A stretch of DNA of 39,029 nt from Lachnospiraceae bacterium (GCA_021205755.1 JAJPWX010000022.1:1-39029); one strand, 5' to 3'. Shown: positions 8,181 through 18,705, counted from the stretch's first letter. Notes: generated by a model not told the origin, from the sequence alone. Made by a program: numbers and translations.

Positions 8181-9143
8181 ATGAGCAAATCAACAGAGCA
8201 ACTGACCTATAATGAGCCGTGGATTCTTCAGAGAGCAGATCCGTATGTGTACCGCCATGTGGATGGAACCTACTATTTCACGGCATCCATTCCGGCCTAT
8301 GATGGGATTGTATTGCGCCACGCGGATACGCTCTCAGGCTTAAAAGATGCCGAAGAGGTGATGATCTGGAAGAAACATGAGAGTGGTATCATGAGTATTC
8401 ACATTTGGGCACCAGAGCTTCATTATCTGGATGGAAAATGGTACATTTATTACGCAGGCGGGGACAAGGATGATATCTGGGCGATCCGTCCTTATATACT
8501 GGAATGCGCGGATGACGATCCGATGACCGGCACCTGGGTGGAAAAAGGAAAGATGCAGCGCGCGGCGGACGATCCGTTTTCTTTTGAAGCGTTTTCACTG
8601 GATGCGACAGTTTTTGAGAATAAAGGACAGCGCTATTACGTGTGGGCGGAAAAGGTCGGCGTTGGAAAGCAGATTTCGAATTTGTACATTGCGCGGATGT
8701 CTTCTCCATGCAGTCTGGATACGGTGCAGGTGCTGCTGACCTCGCCGGATTACGATTGGGAGCGCGTAGGATTCTGGGTGAATGAAGGACCTGCCGTGAT
8801 TCATCACGACGGAAAGATTTTCCTCACCTATTCTGCTTCCGAGACGGGACCGGAGTATTGTATGGGGCTGCTTTGCGCGGATGAAGACGCGGACCTGCTG
8901 GATCCGAGATCCTGGAAGAAGGAACGCTATCCGGTACTCAAAAGCAATCCGGAAAAGGGTATTTATGGTCCGGGACACAATAGTTTTACTACGGATGAGC
9001 AGGGCAATACGATTATGGTATACCATGCCCGAACAGAAACAAAGATTGTGGGCGATCCGCTGTATAATCCAAACCGCCATGCCATGCTGATGCAGGTGGA
9101 ATGGGATGAGAAGACAGGCTATCCGATCTTTGAGATCAAGTGA
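8181..9143 (+). CDS. Cytoplasmic GH43 glycosidase (alpha-L-arabinofuranosidase / beta-xylosidase type)
   Basis: A 320-residue protein with no signal peptide. The three GH43 acidic residues are visible: base D20 in RADPYV, pKa-modulating D141 in SLDATVF, and acid E202 in NEGPAV. WAPELHYLDGKWYIYYAGG and YGPGHNSF are further five-bladed-propeller signatures of the family. The length fits single-domain GH43 enzymes. It probably removes arabinose (or xylose) from short oligosaccharides after uptake. GAGG precedes ATG 8181. It is followed 127 bases later by an exported arabinanase and then a GH51 enzyme, with no terminator seen until 12926, so the three likely form one operon. The exact substrate within GH43 cannot be settled without subfamily assignment. 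Confidence 0.88.
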   Translation: MSKSTEQLTYNEPWILQRADPYVYRHVDGTYYFTASIPAYDGIVLRHADTLSGLKDAEEVMIWKKHESGIMSIHIWAPELHYLDGKWYIYYAGGDKDDIWAIRPYILECADDDPMTGTWVEKGKMQRAADDPFSFEAFSLDATVFENKGQRYYVWAEKVGVGKQISNLYIARMSSPCSLDTVQVLLTSPDYDWERVGFWVNEGPAVIHHDGKIFLTYSASETGPEYCMGLLCADEDADLLDPRSWKKERYPVLKSNPEKGIYGPGHNSFTTDEQGNTIMVYHARTETKIVGDPLYNPNRHAMLMQVEWDEKTGYPIFEIK

Positions 9144-9270
9144 GATACGGAATCTGCTGTTTTTGCTGTTTCAGTTGCAGAAACTGCCTGCGACCGGTAC
9201 GGCAATGACAGAGCAGCAATAATGATAAGAGCAGGATATCCTGTTCGCAATGCAAAGGGGGTTTTACAAA

Positions 9271-11196
9271 ATGGCGCGAGAAATAACAAGAAGAACCTTT
9301 CTGCGCGGTTCGACGGCGGCTTTGGCGTACTCGATGGTGGCCGGAAGCCTGTCTGTTCAGGCAGAAGAAGCGGCACAGGAGACGATATCCTGGTCTGAAC
9401 TGACGCGGGTATCTGTACATGATCCGTCGGTTATCGCGGCGGACGATGGAAATTACTACATACTGGGATCGCATATCGCGTCCGCGAAGTCGGAGGATAT
9501 GATTCAGTGGACACAGCTGCAGACGGATTACGCGGATGTGACGAACGCTCCGTTCTACGGAAATTTGCAGGAAACCTTTGCGATTCCGTTCCAGTGGGCG
9601 GGGTATGACGACGGTGACTGCGCGGGTGGCAGCTACGCGATCTGGGCGCCGGACATCATCTGGGATCCGTATTATGAGTGCGAGGATGGCACGACGGGCG
9701 CATACCTGCTGTATTGCTGCACTTCGTCTACCTGGCGTCGTTCCTGCATTGTCTGCCTGGCGTCAAAGACGATTGACGGTACCTATTCTTATGTGGACAC
9801 GCTGGTTTACTCCGGTTTCACGAAGACGGGTGAGACGGATGGCACCAGCACGCGCGATACGAGCTGGGATAATGACTATTTGAATCTGGCTTCTCTTGTT
9901 GAGGCGGGAGCTGCGAATGGCGGCATTGATGAGATCAGCGATAACTGGTTTGCCTCTGACGGGGGATGGGATCATACCTATGCGCCGAACGCGATTGACC
10001 CGAACCTGTTTTTTGATGCGGCAGGGGAGAAGCTGTATATGTCCTACGGTTCCTGGTCGGGTGGCCTTTATCTGCTGGAGATCGACCCCAAGACGGGAAA
10101 AGCGATCTATCCGGGTGTGGACTCGACCGATGAGGCATCCGGCAATTATGTAGATCGTTATTTTGGTACACATCTTGCCGGCGGGAACCATCAGTCCGGC
10201 GAGGGACCGTATATTCTCTATGACAGTGAGAGCGGTTATTATTACTTCTATGAGACCTATGGCAGTCTGACTGCGGAGGGCGGCTACAATATGCGCCTGT
10301 TCCGCTCGGAAAACCTGACCGGTCCTTATGTGGATGCGAAGGGCGGTAATTCGGCGGACAGCGGTTCGGACAATGAAGAGTATGGAATCAAGCTGATCGG
10401 CAATTACTGCTTCTATGGCCAGACTGGCAAACGCTCGGCAGGACACAATTCAGCCCTGATCGACTCAGACGGTTCCCGCTATCTGGTTTATCATCAGCGC
10501 TTTGATACCGATCCGATCACAGAAGCGCATGAGGTGCGCGTCCATCAGCAGTTCCTGAATGAGGATCTCTGGCCGGTGACTGCGGTTTATGAGTATATCG
10601 GGGAAAAACCGGAGAATTATGAAGACTCTGAGGTCACAGGCTCTTATGAGTACATCAATCATGGCACGACATCTGGTACGGATATGTTGGATACCGCATA
10701 CGTCACATTGAATGAGGATGGAACGGTGGAAGGCTCTGTGACCGGTACATGGAACAAAGCCGATTCAGGAAACGGATATGATTATGTGACACTGACCCTG
10801 GATGACGGGGTGACTTTTAAAGGAATCTTTTTTCGCCAGCATAAGGAATGCGACAGTGAAGATGCCGTGATGACCTTTACGGCCATCGGCGATAACAATG
10901 AGTGTGTCTGGGGCAGCCAGATTGATACGGATGACACAGAGATGGTGCTGCAGCTGGTGCAGGAAACCGTAGACAATTCGACGCCTTCGATTATGAGAGA
11001 AGGGAACATGGACTTTCCCACTTCACTGCTTGGTGCGACGATTGTCTGGGAATCCTCTGATCCGGATGTGATCGCTGCGGATGGTACGGTGACCTACCCG
11101 GAAGAGGATGTGAAGGTGGAGCTGTCCGCGGAGATTTCCTGCAATGGGGAGAGCGTTTCTCTGACACATAAGGTAATTGTGCGCAGCGCATCCTGA
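9271..11196 (+). CDS. Exported GH43 endo-arabinanase (AbnB-like) with a twin-arginine signal and Ig-like C-terminus
   Basis: A 641-residue protein. The N-terminus (ITRRTFLRGSTAAL, then a hydrophobic run to VQA-EE near residue 31) is a twin-arginine signal with a signal peptidase I site and no lipobox. The catalytic propeller follows, with D51 in VHDPSV, WAPDIIWDP, a later Asp in NAIDPNLFF, and the acid Glu in GEGPYILYD. After about residue 430 comes a beta-rich domain like that in AbnB-type arabinanases. At the C-terminus is an atrophied Ig-like module (IVWESSDPDVIAADGTV). The enzyme should cut alpha-1,5-arabinan chains outside the cell. ATG 9271 is favoured because AAAGGGGG lies nine bases upstream; an ATG at 9250 precedes that site. 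No cell-wall sorting signal is visible, so it is probably released. Confidence 0.88.
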   Translation: MAREITRRTFLRGSTAALAYSMVAGSLSVQAEEAAQETISWSELTRVSVHDPSVIAADDGNYYILGSHIASAKSEDMIQWTQLQTDYADVTNAPFYGNLQETFAIPFQWAGYDDGDCAGGSYAIWAPDIIWDPYYECEDGTTGAYLLYCCTSSTWRRSCIVCLASKTIDGTYSYVDTLVYSGFTKTGETDGTSTRDTSWDNDYLNLASLVEAGAANGGIDEISDNWFASDGGWDHTYAPNAIDPNLFFDAAGEKLYMSYGSWSGGLYLLEIDPKTGKAIYPGVDSTDEASGNYVDRYFGTHLAGGNHQSGEGPYILYDSESGYYYFYETYGSLTAEGGYNMRLFRSENLTGPYVDAKGGNSADSGSDNEEYGIKLIGNYCFYGQTGKRSAGHNSALIDSDGSRYLVYHQRFDTDPITEAHEVRVHQQFLNEDLWPVTAVYEYIGEKPENYEDSEVTGSYEYINHGTTSGTDMLDTAYVTLNEDGTVEGSVTGTWNKADSGNGYDYVTLTLDDGVTFKGIFFRQHKECDSEDAVMTFTAIGDNNECVWGSQIDTDDTEMVLQLVQETVDNSTPSIMREGNMDFPTSLLGATIVWESSDPDVIAADGTVTYPEEDVKVELSAEISCNGESVSLTHKVIVRSAS

Positions 11197-11309
11197 TGAG
11201 GAAATGCTTCATATTTTGTTATGAAAATGATTGGAGCAACAAAAGAGTATGATAGCAACCGTTTAGAACGGCAGGAGGCAGAATGGCGTTTTGCAGTTCT
11301 GAACGATGA

Positions 11310-12854
<1,545 letters not shown>

Positions 12855-12925
12855 TCGTGTCTCCGAAAGGTTTGGGTAAGCCCATCCATTGCAGGACAAA
12901 CGGCTTGTAGCCAAATGAATATCGT

Positions 12926-12962
12926 AAAAAACTCCCTTTACTGAAATGAAAGGGAGTTTTTT
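12926..12962. terminator. Intrinsic terminator, usable on both strands
   Basis: AAAAAACTCCCTTT (12926-12939) and AAAGGGAGTTTTTT (12949-12962) form a perfect 14-bp stem with a 9-base loop. It ends the enzyme run at 8181-12854 and can also end the convergent regulator transcript. Confidence 0.93.
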
Positions 12963-12992
12963 GTATGCGCAGGGAGAAAATCTCTGCTTAAT

Positions 12993-13913
12993 TTAGCACG
13001 GGCTGTAGCACACTCGCACGCGGATGTCCTGGTTGTAGTTTCCGAATTCCCGGCCAAACAGAGTAATGCCGCCGCCGTTTGTCGTTGTCTCTTGTGACTG
13101 GAAACGGAAAGAAATGTTATCCTGCGGAGAAATCGCAAGCTTATTGACCGTGACGTCGGATATTTTCAGACCGTCGATGAAGGTGCCTTTGCGGTTGACC
13201 ACGATCATTTTCATCATACCATACTGGTTCCAGTTCGGGAACTACCAGTTGGGAGTGAACATGCCCCGCACATCGCCAAAATCGCCGGGACTTGTCCAGG
13301 TGCCGAGTTTGGTATGGTTCAGGAAAAACGTGATATCTGAGGGCCAGTTGCTATTCGTGCCGGGCGCTTCGCTTCCGATCTCGAATGAAATAATGAACTG
13401 ATCCATCTTGTTTCCAGGCGGCATCATATTCGGGATGCGGTAATCGATAAATCCCTTGCCGAGCCAGAGAATCTGTGCATCTACGTGGCTGGGGTGAGCG
13501 AAATAGCGGGGGTCATCGACCTCGCCGATGAGACCTTTTTCCGTAGATAGTCCACACGTCGGAAAAACGGAATAGTTATAATAGTGCCCAACCGGTATAT
13601 TGACGGAGTAGCTGTTTGTCGAAATATCTTCTTCGTCCGGCAGAATGTCAATCAGGATTTTGTCGACGCACACGCGGCAGATTTTCTGGTTGCCATGGCC
13701 GGGGTGTTCGTTCAGAATGGTGATAATGCCGCTTTCTTCGAGCTTCTTTACATGGCTGGTCAGGGCGCCGTTTGTGATACCGAGACTGGCAGCCAGTTCG
13801 TTCATATTCATTTCTTTATTATCCAGCAAAAGCTTAATGAGCCTGATGCGGATTTCTGAACCGAGCGCCTTAAAGATTGGCAGTCCATCATTGAGATTAT
13901 CAATATGGATCAA
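12993..13913 (-). pseudogene. ArsR-type regulator with C-terminal beta-rich domain, interrupted by one in-frame TAG
   Basis: The frame from 13913 down to a TAA at 12993 would encode 306 residues but is broken by a TAG at 13244-13242. The N-terminus is a winged helix (LGSEIRIRLIKLLLDNKEMN, then TNGALTSHVKKLEESG). The rest matches the intact paralog next door almost end to end. That paralog reads NPDWWFDFLNQYG where this frame reads TPNW-stop-FPNWNQYG, so a single TGG to TAG change explains the stop. The sequence after the stop (ISDVTVNKLAISPQDNISFR and GREFGNYNQDIRVRV) is still well conserved, so the change is recent, is read through, or is a sequence error. A TTG start at 13913 overlaps the paralog's stop (TTGA) and follows AAGAAGGTG, suggesting translational coupling. 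Confidence 0.8.
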
Positions 13914-14860
13914 TGAAATTCACCTTCTTTCTGTTTTTTTCGGTATTGAATCACCAGGCGAATATGCTGGTTGTAATCACCAAAGCCTTGTCCGTACAGG
14001 GTAAGACCGTGGGAGAGAGAAGTGCCGGCAGGTACTTCAAAACGGAACTTCATGACAGACTGGCTGTCGATCTGCAGGTCATCAATCGTTACCGATGAGA
14101 TTTTCTCATCATCCATATAACAGCCGGTCGTGGTGATGGACAGAACCTTCAGCAGACCGTACTGGTTCAGAAAATCAAACCACCAGTCAGGATTCTGGCG
14201 TCCACGCCGGTCTCCGTAATCGCCAGGAGAAACCCACGATCCCAGTTCGATGCCATTCAGGGAGAAAACGATGCGGGAAGGCCAGTCATTCTCCGTACCG
14301 GGAGCTTCGGAGGATATCTCGAAGGACAGCATAATCTTTTCAATATCGGGGTTCCCGATGGTGAAGTTAGGCAGCATATATTCTATATACCCGGTCGTAA
14401 ACCAGAGAATACCGGCTTTGTAGCTCTCCGGATGCGTAAAGAGCTTTGGCTCGTCCAGAATTCCAAGAAAGGAACTCGTGGTAGCCAGACCGCAGGTTGG
14501 GGCAACATTGAAGTCCGAGTATTGTCCGACGGGAATCTCTGCTTTATACAGGGGCAGGCGGTTGGAAATAATGTCGAAGTCAATCAGAATATGCGACATT
14601 TTGGGATAGCAGCATTTCTGCGTTCCGTGCGAGGCGGCTTCTTCTTCGACACTGATCAGGCCACAGGCCGTAAGCTTCTGGATATGCGGAGTAAGAGTGC
14701 TTGGCGGTACAAGGAGCTCTTTGGCGAGCTGCTTCAGACTGATGCCATTTCTGGAGATAATATGATTGAGGATTTCCAGACGAAACTCAGAACTGAGTGC
14801 CTGAAAAATGGGCAATTGCTCCTCCAGGGAAATCGGAGCTGGTGTGAAAAGATCCGGCAT
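13910..14860 (-). CDS. ArsR-type transcriptional regulator with an unassigned C-terminal beta-rich domain
   Basis: A 316-residue protein. Residues about 10-90 form a winged helix (LPIFQALSSEFRLEILNHII, LLVPPSTLTPHIQKLTACG). The remaining 220 residues are rich in beta-prone segments and repeat motifs such as IPVGQYSDFNVAPTCGLAT, SFEISSEAPGTENDWPS, GSWVSPGDYGDRRG and LYGQGFGDYNQHIRL. They look like a carbohydrate-sensing or jelly-roll domain, but I do not recognise a named family. I have an impression of similar proteins in Paenibacillus-type genomes. It is divergently transcribed from the AraNPQ-like importer, so it probably controls that operon. GAAGGAGTACCTAT precedes the ATG at 14860. A DNA-binding role is strong by fold; the ligand is inferred only from context. 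Confidence 0.8.
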   Translation of the reverse strand: MPDLFTPAPISLEEQLPIFQALSSEFRLEILNHIISRNGISLKQLAKELLVPPSTLTPHIQKLTACGLISVEEEAASHGTQKCCYPKMSHILIDFDIISNRLPLYKAEIPVGQYSDFNVAPTCGLATTSSFLGILDEPKLFTHPESYKAGILWFTTGYIEYMLPNFTIGNPDIEKIMLSFEISSEAPGTENDWPSRIVFSLNGIELGSWVSPGDYGDRRGRQNPDWWFDFLNQYGLLKVLSITTTGCYMDDEKISSVTIDDLQIDSQSVMKFRFEVPAGTSLSHGLTLYGQGFGDYNQHIRLVIQYRKKQKEGEFH

Positions 14861-14949
14861 ATAGGTACTCCTTCGTTGCAGGATGAAATATTATCCAGAG
14901 AAAAAACTTAAATAAAAATGATTTTGTTTTTTCCAAACTGATTATCTGT

Positions 14950-14977
14950 ATTATAGCGAAAATGCCGAAAAAGTCAA
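14950..14977 (-). promoter_or_regulatory. Promoter of the tandem regulators
   Basis: On the minus strand TTGACT (14977-14972) and TATAAT (14955-14950) are 16 bases apart, about 90 bases upstream of the regulator start. Confidence 0.75.
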
Positions 14978-15256
14978 TAAAAACGGGGGTTAAATTGACG
15001 ATTGCAAATTGGAAAACTTTCTTTTTTATTTTAGAAAAAACTAAATTGATAAATATTAAACAAAAATAAACCTTGACAGATTGACGAAAGGGGGTTAAAA
15101 TAATGATACGAACTGAGATGAGATTGTGAAAAAATATACAAATTAGCCAAATGGTGGAAATGCATTGTGCAAATTGAACATATTTGGCGAAAGTGTATAA
15201 TTTCGGATTTCTGTAACAGGCACAGATAGCTGTGCAGATAAGGAGGATTTATATCA
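14978..15256 (+). promoter_or_regulatory. Importer promoter and AT-rich control region
   Basis: TTGACA (15073-15078) and TAAAAT (15096-15101) are 17 bases apart and drive the importer genes; the leader before ATG 15257 is about 150 bases. The decamer GGGGGTTAAA occurs twice, at 14985-14994 and 15090-15099, the second overlapping the -10 region. CAAATTG/CAAATTA-type words recur at about 15003, 15137 and 15170. These are candidate operator sites for the divergent ArsR-type regulators, by position only. Confidence 0.65.
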
Positions 15257-16630
15257 ATGAAAGCTGTTAAGACAATCTCCAGAAGAGAATTCTTACGTGG
15301 CTCCGCGGCCAGCGCTGCAACGCTTGCTCTGGCAGGACTTATGAGCGGGACGGCACTCGCTGAGGAAGAGACCGAAGAAGATGTAGCCATCACTACTGTC
15401 GGCCCGGACGACGGAACACATTTTGAACTCTGGACATTCATGGAAGCACACAGTACGTTCTACGCAGAGATGGTTGAGCTGTGGAATGAGGAGAATCCGG
15501 ACAGACAGATTCAGATTACATTCAGTACATATCCGTATTCCGATATGCATAACAAGCTGATGATGTCTCTGCAGGCAGGCTCAGGCGCTCCGGATATCGT
15601 TGATATTGAGATCGGTCAGTTCCCGAACTACAGCGGCAGCGATTCACCTCTGTATCCGCTGACAGATGCTCTGGCTGATTATGAGGCAGATATGGTACAG
15701 TCCCGTCTGGATGTATACTCCCTGGCAGACGGCACCCGTGTTGGTGTACCGACACACGTAGGCGCGGCGGTTATGTACTGGAATGCAGAGATCTTCGAGC
15801 AGTATGGTCTTGATTATTCCAACATCACTACCTGGGATGAATATGAGCAGTTAGGTCTTGACCTGAAGGAAGCTTCCGGCGGCAGCGTTTATCTGACAAC
15901 CGTAGATACGGGCGGCACAGACTGGATCTGGCTGGCGATGGCTGAGTATGGTGAGGACTGGACCGGCGGTATCGACGGAACACCGGAAGTACAGCTTGAG
16001 TCCGTTCAGGCGATGCTGGAAATGCAGCAGAGATGGATCGACGAAGGTATCGCGATCGTTTCGACTGATGGTATCATCGACGTTGAGGCTGGTTATTCAA
16101 ACGTTATGAATGGTGTGCTCGCATCTTTCCCGAAGGCAATGTGGTACATGAGCCGCTTCACAAGCTATATGCCGGAGATGGAAGGCAAGTACGACATCAC
16201 TCCGTGCCCGGTATTTGAAGAGGGTCAGCCGCGTTCCGTAGGTCTTGGCGGAACTGGTACTGCTGTTACGACACAGAGCGAGGATCCGGCACTTGCAGCT
16301 GAATGGCTTGCATGGGCGAAGTGCTCTGAGGTAGGCGAGGAGTATATCTGGAACGTACTTGGATTCGATGTTTGCAACGCTTCTCTGTGGGATGATGATG
16401 ACTTCGCGTTCGATGAGAGCAATGTATATAACACATTCTTCCGTGTACAGCCGTATTCCGTCCTTCGTGAGATTAAGGATGAGATCAAGACAGTTTACAC
16501 GACACAGAATTCTGTAACTCTGAATGACTACTTCAACACCTATACCGCAAACGAAGTTCTCGAGGATGGTATGGATGTAGCGGATGCTCTGCAGGAGCTG
16601 CAGGATTACCTGGATGTTGAATTGATGTAA
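15257..16630 (+). CDS. Extracellular sugar-binding protein (AraN-like) with a twin-arginine signal
   Basis: A 457-residue family 1 solute-binding protein. Its signal reads ISRREFLRGSAASAATL, ends in a TALA-EEE signal peptidase I site near residue 34, and has no lipobox cysteine. The mature protein has the usual pattern FELWTFMEAHSTFYAEMVEL, then LQAGSGAPDIVDIEIGQFP. With the two permeases downstream it forms an importer resembling B. subtilis AraNPQ, which takes up arabino-oligosaccharides; the surrounding arabinan enzymes support that substrate. AAGGAGGATTTATATCA precedes the ATG. A terminator-like hairpin and a long hairpin follow, which would let this gene be expressed above the permeases. 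The lack of lipid modification is unusual, as for the binding protein at 2763. Confidence 0.9.
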   Translation: MKAVKTISRREFLRGSAASAATLALAGLMSGTALAEEETEEDVAITTVGPDDGTHFELWTFMEAHSTFYAEMVELWNEENPDRQIQITFSTYPYSDMHNKLMMSLQAGSGAPDIVDIEIGQFPNYSGSDSPLYPLTDALADYEADMVQSRLDVYSLADGTRVGVPTHVGAAVMYWNAEIFEQYGLDYSNITTWDEYEQLGLDLKEASGGSVYLTTVDTGGTDWIWLAMAEYGEDWTGGIDGTPEVQLESVQAMLEMQQRWIDEGIAIVSTDGIIDVEAGYSNVMNGVLASFPKAMWYMSRFTSYMPEMEGKYDITPCPVFEEGQPRSVGLGGTGTAVTTQSEDPALAAEWLAWAKCSEVGEEYIWNVLGFDVCNASLWDDDDFAFDESNVYNTFFRVQPYSVLREIKDEIKTVYTTQNSVTLNDYFNTYTANEVLEDGMDVADALQELQDYLDVELM

Positions 16631-16681
16631 GGAAAAGAGCACTGTTTTGCAGGTATCATTGTAATACAGGGTCAGAGGGGA

Positions 16682-16714
16682 GGCCTGGGAATTGCATTCC
16701 CGGGTCTCTTTCTT
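16682..16714 (+). terminator. Partial terminator between binding protein and permeases
   Basis: GGCCTGGGAA (16682-16691) and TTCCCGGGTC (16697-16706) form a 10-bp stem including two G-U pairs with a 5-base loop. A T-rich TCTTTCTT follows. It probably lowers read-through into the permease genes. Confidence 0.65.
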
Positions 16715-16801
16715 CATTATCTATGACCGTGTAAGCATATGGTTGTTTTCAGATAGCTGTCTGTAATGAAAAACATCAAAGGATAATGTATGAGATGCAC
16801 G

Positions 16802-16850
16802 CCTGATTTCATCAGAAAAATCCAGTGGAGGTTTTTCTGATGGAATCAGG
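16802..16850 (+). other. Long perfect-type hairpin ahead of the permease gene
   Basis: Bases 16802-16820 pair with 16832-16850 over 19 positions with one G-U pair, leaving an 11-base apex in which two more G-C pairs are possible. The 49-base structure ends 63 bases before the permease start. It could be an mRNA stabiliser, a processing site or a recombination remnant; it lacks a T-run after the stem. Confidence 0.7.
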
Positions 16851-16913
16851 TTGTGAGGACAGTCGAACACGGAGAGAGGACGGCTGTCCATAAAAAAAGA
16901 AAGGAGGATTACA

Positions 16914-17819
16914 GTGAAAAAAGCAAAGAAATTCCTGTATTCCCAGAAAGCTGCACCGATTGTATTCTGTCTTCCCTTTATGCTGAGCCTTCTGATTTTC
17001 TGGCTGTACCCGTTGGTTACAGGTATTGTTATGAGTTTTCAGGATGTAACCTTTAGCGGTTGGGAATTTATCGGATTGAAAAACTATCGGAAGCTGCTGA
17101 TTGACAAGACATTCCACACTGCTGTCCTGAACAGCGTGGAATATATGCTTCTGACGCTGGTTCTGATGATCCCGATTCCGCTGCTGCTAGCGGTTCTGAT
17201 GGAGAGCCGTCTGACGAAAGCGAAGGGCGTCTGGAAGGTCATCCTTTATATTCCGGCGCTGACATCTGTAGTTATTTCCGGTATGTTGTTCCGCCTGATG
17301 TTCTCGGAGGGTTCGGGCGGTCAGATGAATCAGATTCTGCAGTTCTTCGGACATTCCAGTATTGCCTGGCTGAAGGAAAAAGTGACTGCCTGGACGGCGC
17401 TGCTGTTGCTCTGTATGTGGAGATGGACGGGTGTTAATATGCTGTATTTCCTGTCAGGCTTGAAGTCGATTGACAATTCAATCTATGAATCGGCGGATAT
17501 CGATGGTGCGAACGGCAGACAGAAGCTGTGGTACCTGACGCTTCCGATGTTGAAGCCGACGACGATTTACGTGCTGACGATTTCAGTATACGCCGGTCTG
17601 TCGATGTTCCTTGAGAGTTTCATGCTGTGGAACGGCAACTCTTCCCCAAAGAACATTGGTCTGACGATTGTAGGATACCTGTATAAGAGAGGTATTGAAA
17701 ACAATGATATGGGTTATGCGTGCGCGGTCGGCGTGGTGCTTCTTGTGATCACCCTGATCATCAACTTTGCCCAGCTGTTTGCGACGGGTACGTTGTCATT
17801 TAAGAGGAAGGAGGACTAA
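16914..17819 (+). CDS. ABC sugar importer permease, AraP/MalF type
   Basis: A 301-residue membrane protein starting at a GTG (16914) behind AAAGGAGG. Six hydrophobic segments are visible, beginning with APIVFCLPFMLSLLIFWLYP. The EAA loop reads ESADIDGANGRQKLWYLTLP. It pairs with the permease starting four bases after its stop codon, and both serve the binding protein at 15257. In AraNPQ-type systems the permeases work with a shared MsmX ATPase; none is encoded in this window. The arabino-oligosaccharide substrate is inferred from the neighbouring GH43 and GH51 genes. Confidence 0.92.
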   Translation: MKKAKKFLYSQKAAPIVFCLPFMLSLLIFWLYPLVTGIVMSFQDVTFSGWEFIGLKNYRKLLIDKTFHTAVLNSVEYMLLTLVLMIPIPLLLAVLMESRLTKAKGVWKVILYIPALTSVVISGMLFRLMFSEGSGGQMNQILQFFGHSSIAWLKEKVTAWTALLLLCMWRWTGVNMLYFLSGLKSIDNSIYESADIDGANGRQKLWYLTLPMLKPTTIYVLTISVYAGLSMFLESFMLWNGNSSPKNIGLTIVGYLYKRGIENNDMGYACAVGVVLLVITLIINFAQLFATGTLSFKRKED

Positions 17820-17823
17820 CGCG

Positions 17824-18705
17824 ATGGCTAAAAGTGTAAACGCAACCGGCCAGCGGACTATGGAAGGAAACCATAAGGTTGGCACGGTATTAGCGACAGG
17901 TGTGTTTGTTATTCTGTGTGCGTTTGTCGCGTTCCCTCTTCTCTGCGGATTGCTGGCATCGTTTCATGAGGGGCGTACCATTATTTCCAATGGTATGTCT
18001 CTGAACCTGGATTTCTCGACGGCGAGCCTGGATAATTATATTTATCTGTTTTCCGGAAATGCAGACTCTCAAAAGTATTTCATGTGGTATAAGAACTCTA
18101 TGGTACTGACGGTTGAAACCGTGGTTCTGACTCTGCTGGTCTGCTATTTTATCGCGTATGGCCTGACAATGTATAACTCCAGAGTTGGCAATTTCCTGTT
18201 CTTCATGGTAATCGCGACTATGTGTGTACCGTTTGAAATTCTGATGCTCCCGCTGTATCAGGAAGTACAGAATCTTGGAATTATCAATACGAACGCTGGT
18301 GTTATCCTGCCAGGGCTTTGTGGTGCTTCGACGATTTTCTTTTTCCGGCAGTATATGACGAGCCTGCCGAAGGAGCTGCTGGATGCGGCACGTGTGGATG
18401 GCTGTACGGAATATGGCATCAGCGTCAAAATCATGATGCCGATCACCAAGCCGGCATTCGCCTCCATGGCAATCCTCTGCGCGATGAACTCCTGGAATGG
18501 TATGCTGTGGCCGATGCTGGTATATCGTGATACGAGCAAGTTTACCCTGCAGATTGGTCTGAATACGCTTCTGACGCCATATGGCAACAACTACGATATG
18601 CTGATCGCGGGTTCTATGTTTGGTATTATCCCGATTCTGATTGTCTACCTGATCTTCAACCGCTTCCTGATTGAAGGGATGACGGCAGGCGCAGTGAAGG
18701 GCTAA
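17824..18705 (+). CDS. ABC sugar importer permease, AraQ/MalG type
   Basis: A 293-residue membrane protein whose ATG (17824) follows GGAGG at 17808-17812. An upstream frame from 17767 overlaps the preceding permease and is rejected. The EAA loop is DAARVDGCTEYGISVKIMMP, followed by ITKPAFASMAILCAMNSWNG. It ends GMTAGAVKG like other AraQ/LplC-type permeases. It completes the importer and is followed by a strong terminator at 18813. Confidence 0.92.
   Translation: MAKSVNATGQRTMEGNHKVGTVLATGVFVILCAFVAFPLLCGLLASFHEGRTIISNGMSLNLDFSTASLDNYIYLFSGNADSQKYFMWYKNSMVLTVETVVLTLLVCYFIAYGLTMYNSRVGNFLFFMVIATMCVPFEILMLPLYQEVQNLGIINTNAGVILPGLCGASTIFFFRQYMTSLPKELLDAARVDGCTEYGISVKIMMPITKPAFASMAILCAMNSWNGMLWPMLVYRDTSKFTLQIGLNTLLTPYGNNYDMLIAGSMFGIIPILIVYLIFNRFLIEGMTAGAVKG

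Noticed and set aside
13242-13913. The first part of the interrupted regulator as a naturally short 223-residue protein
   Set aside because: The codons after the TAG still match the paralog to its C-terminus, so the short form is not the ancestral end of the gene.
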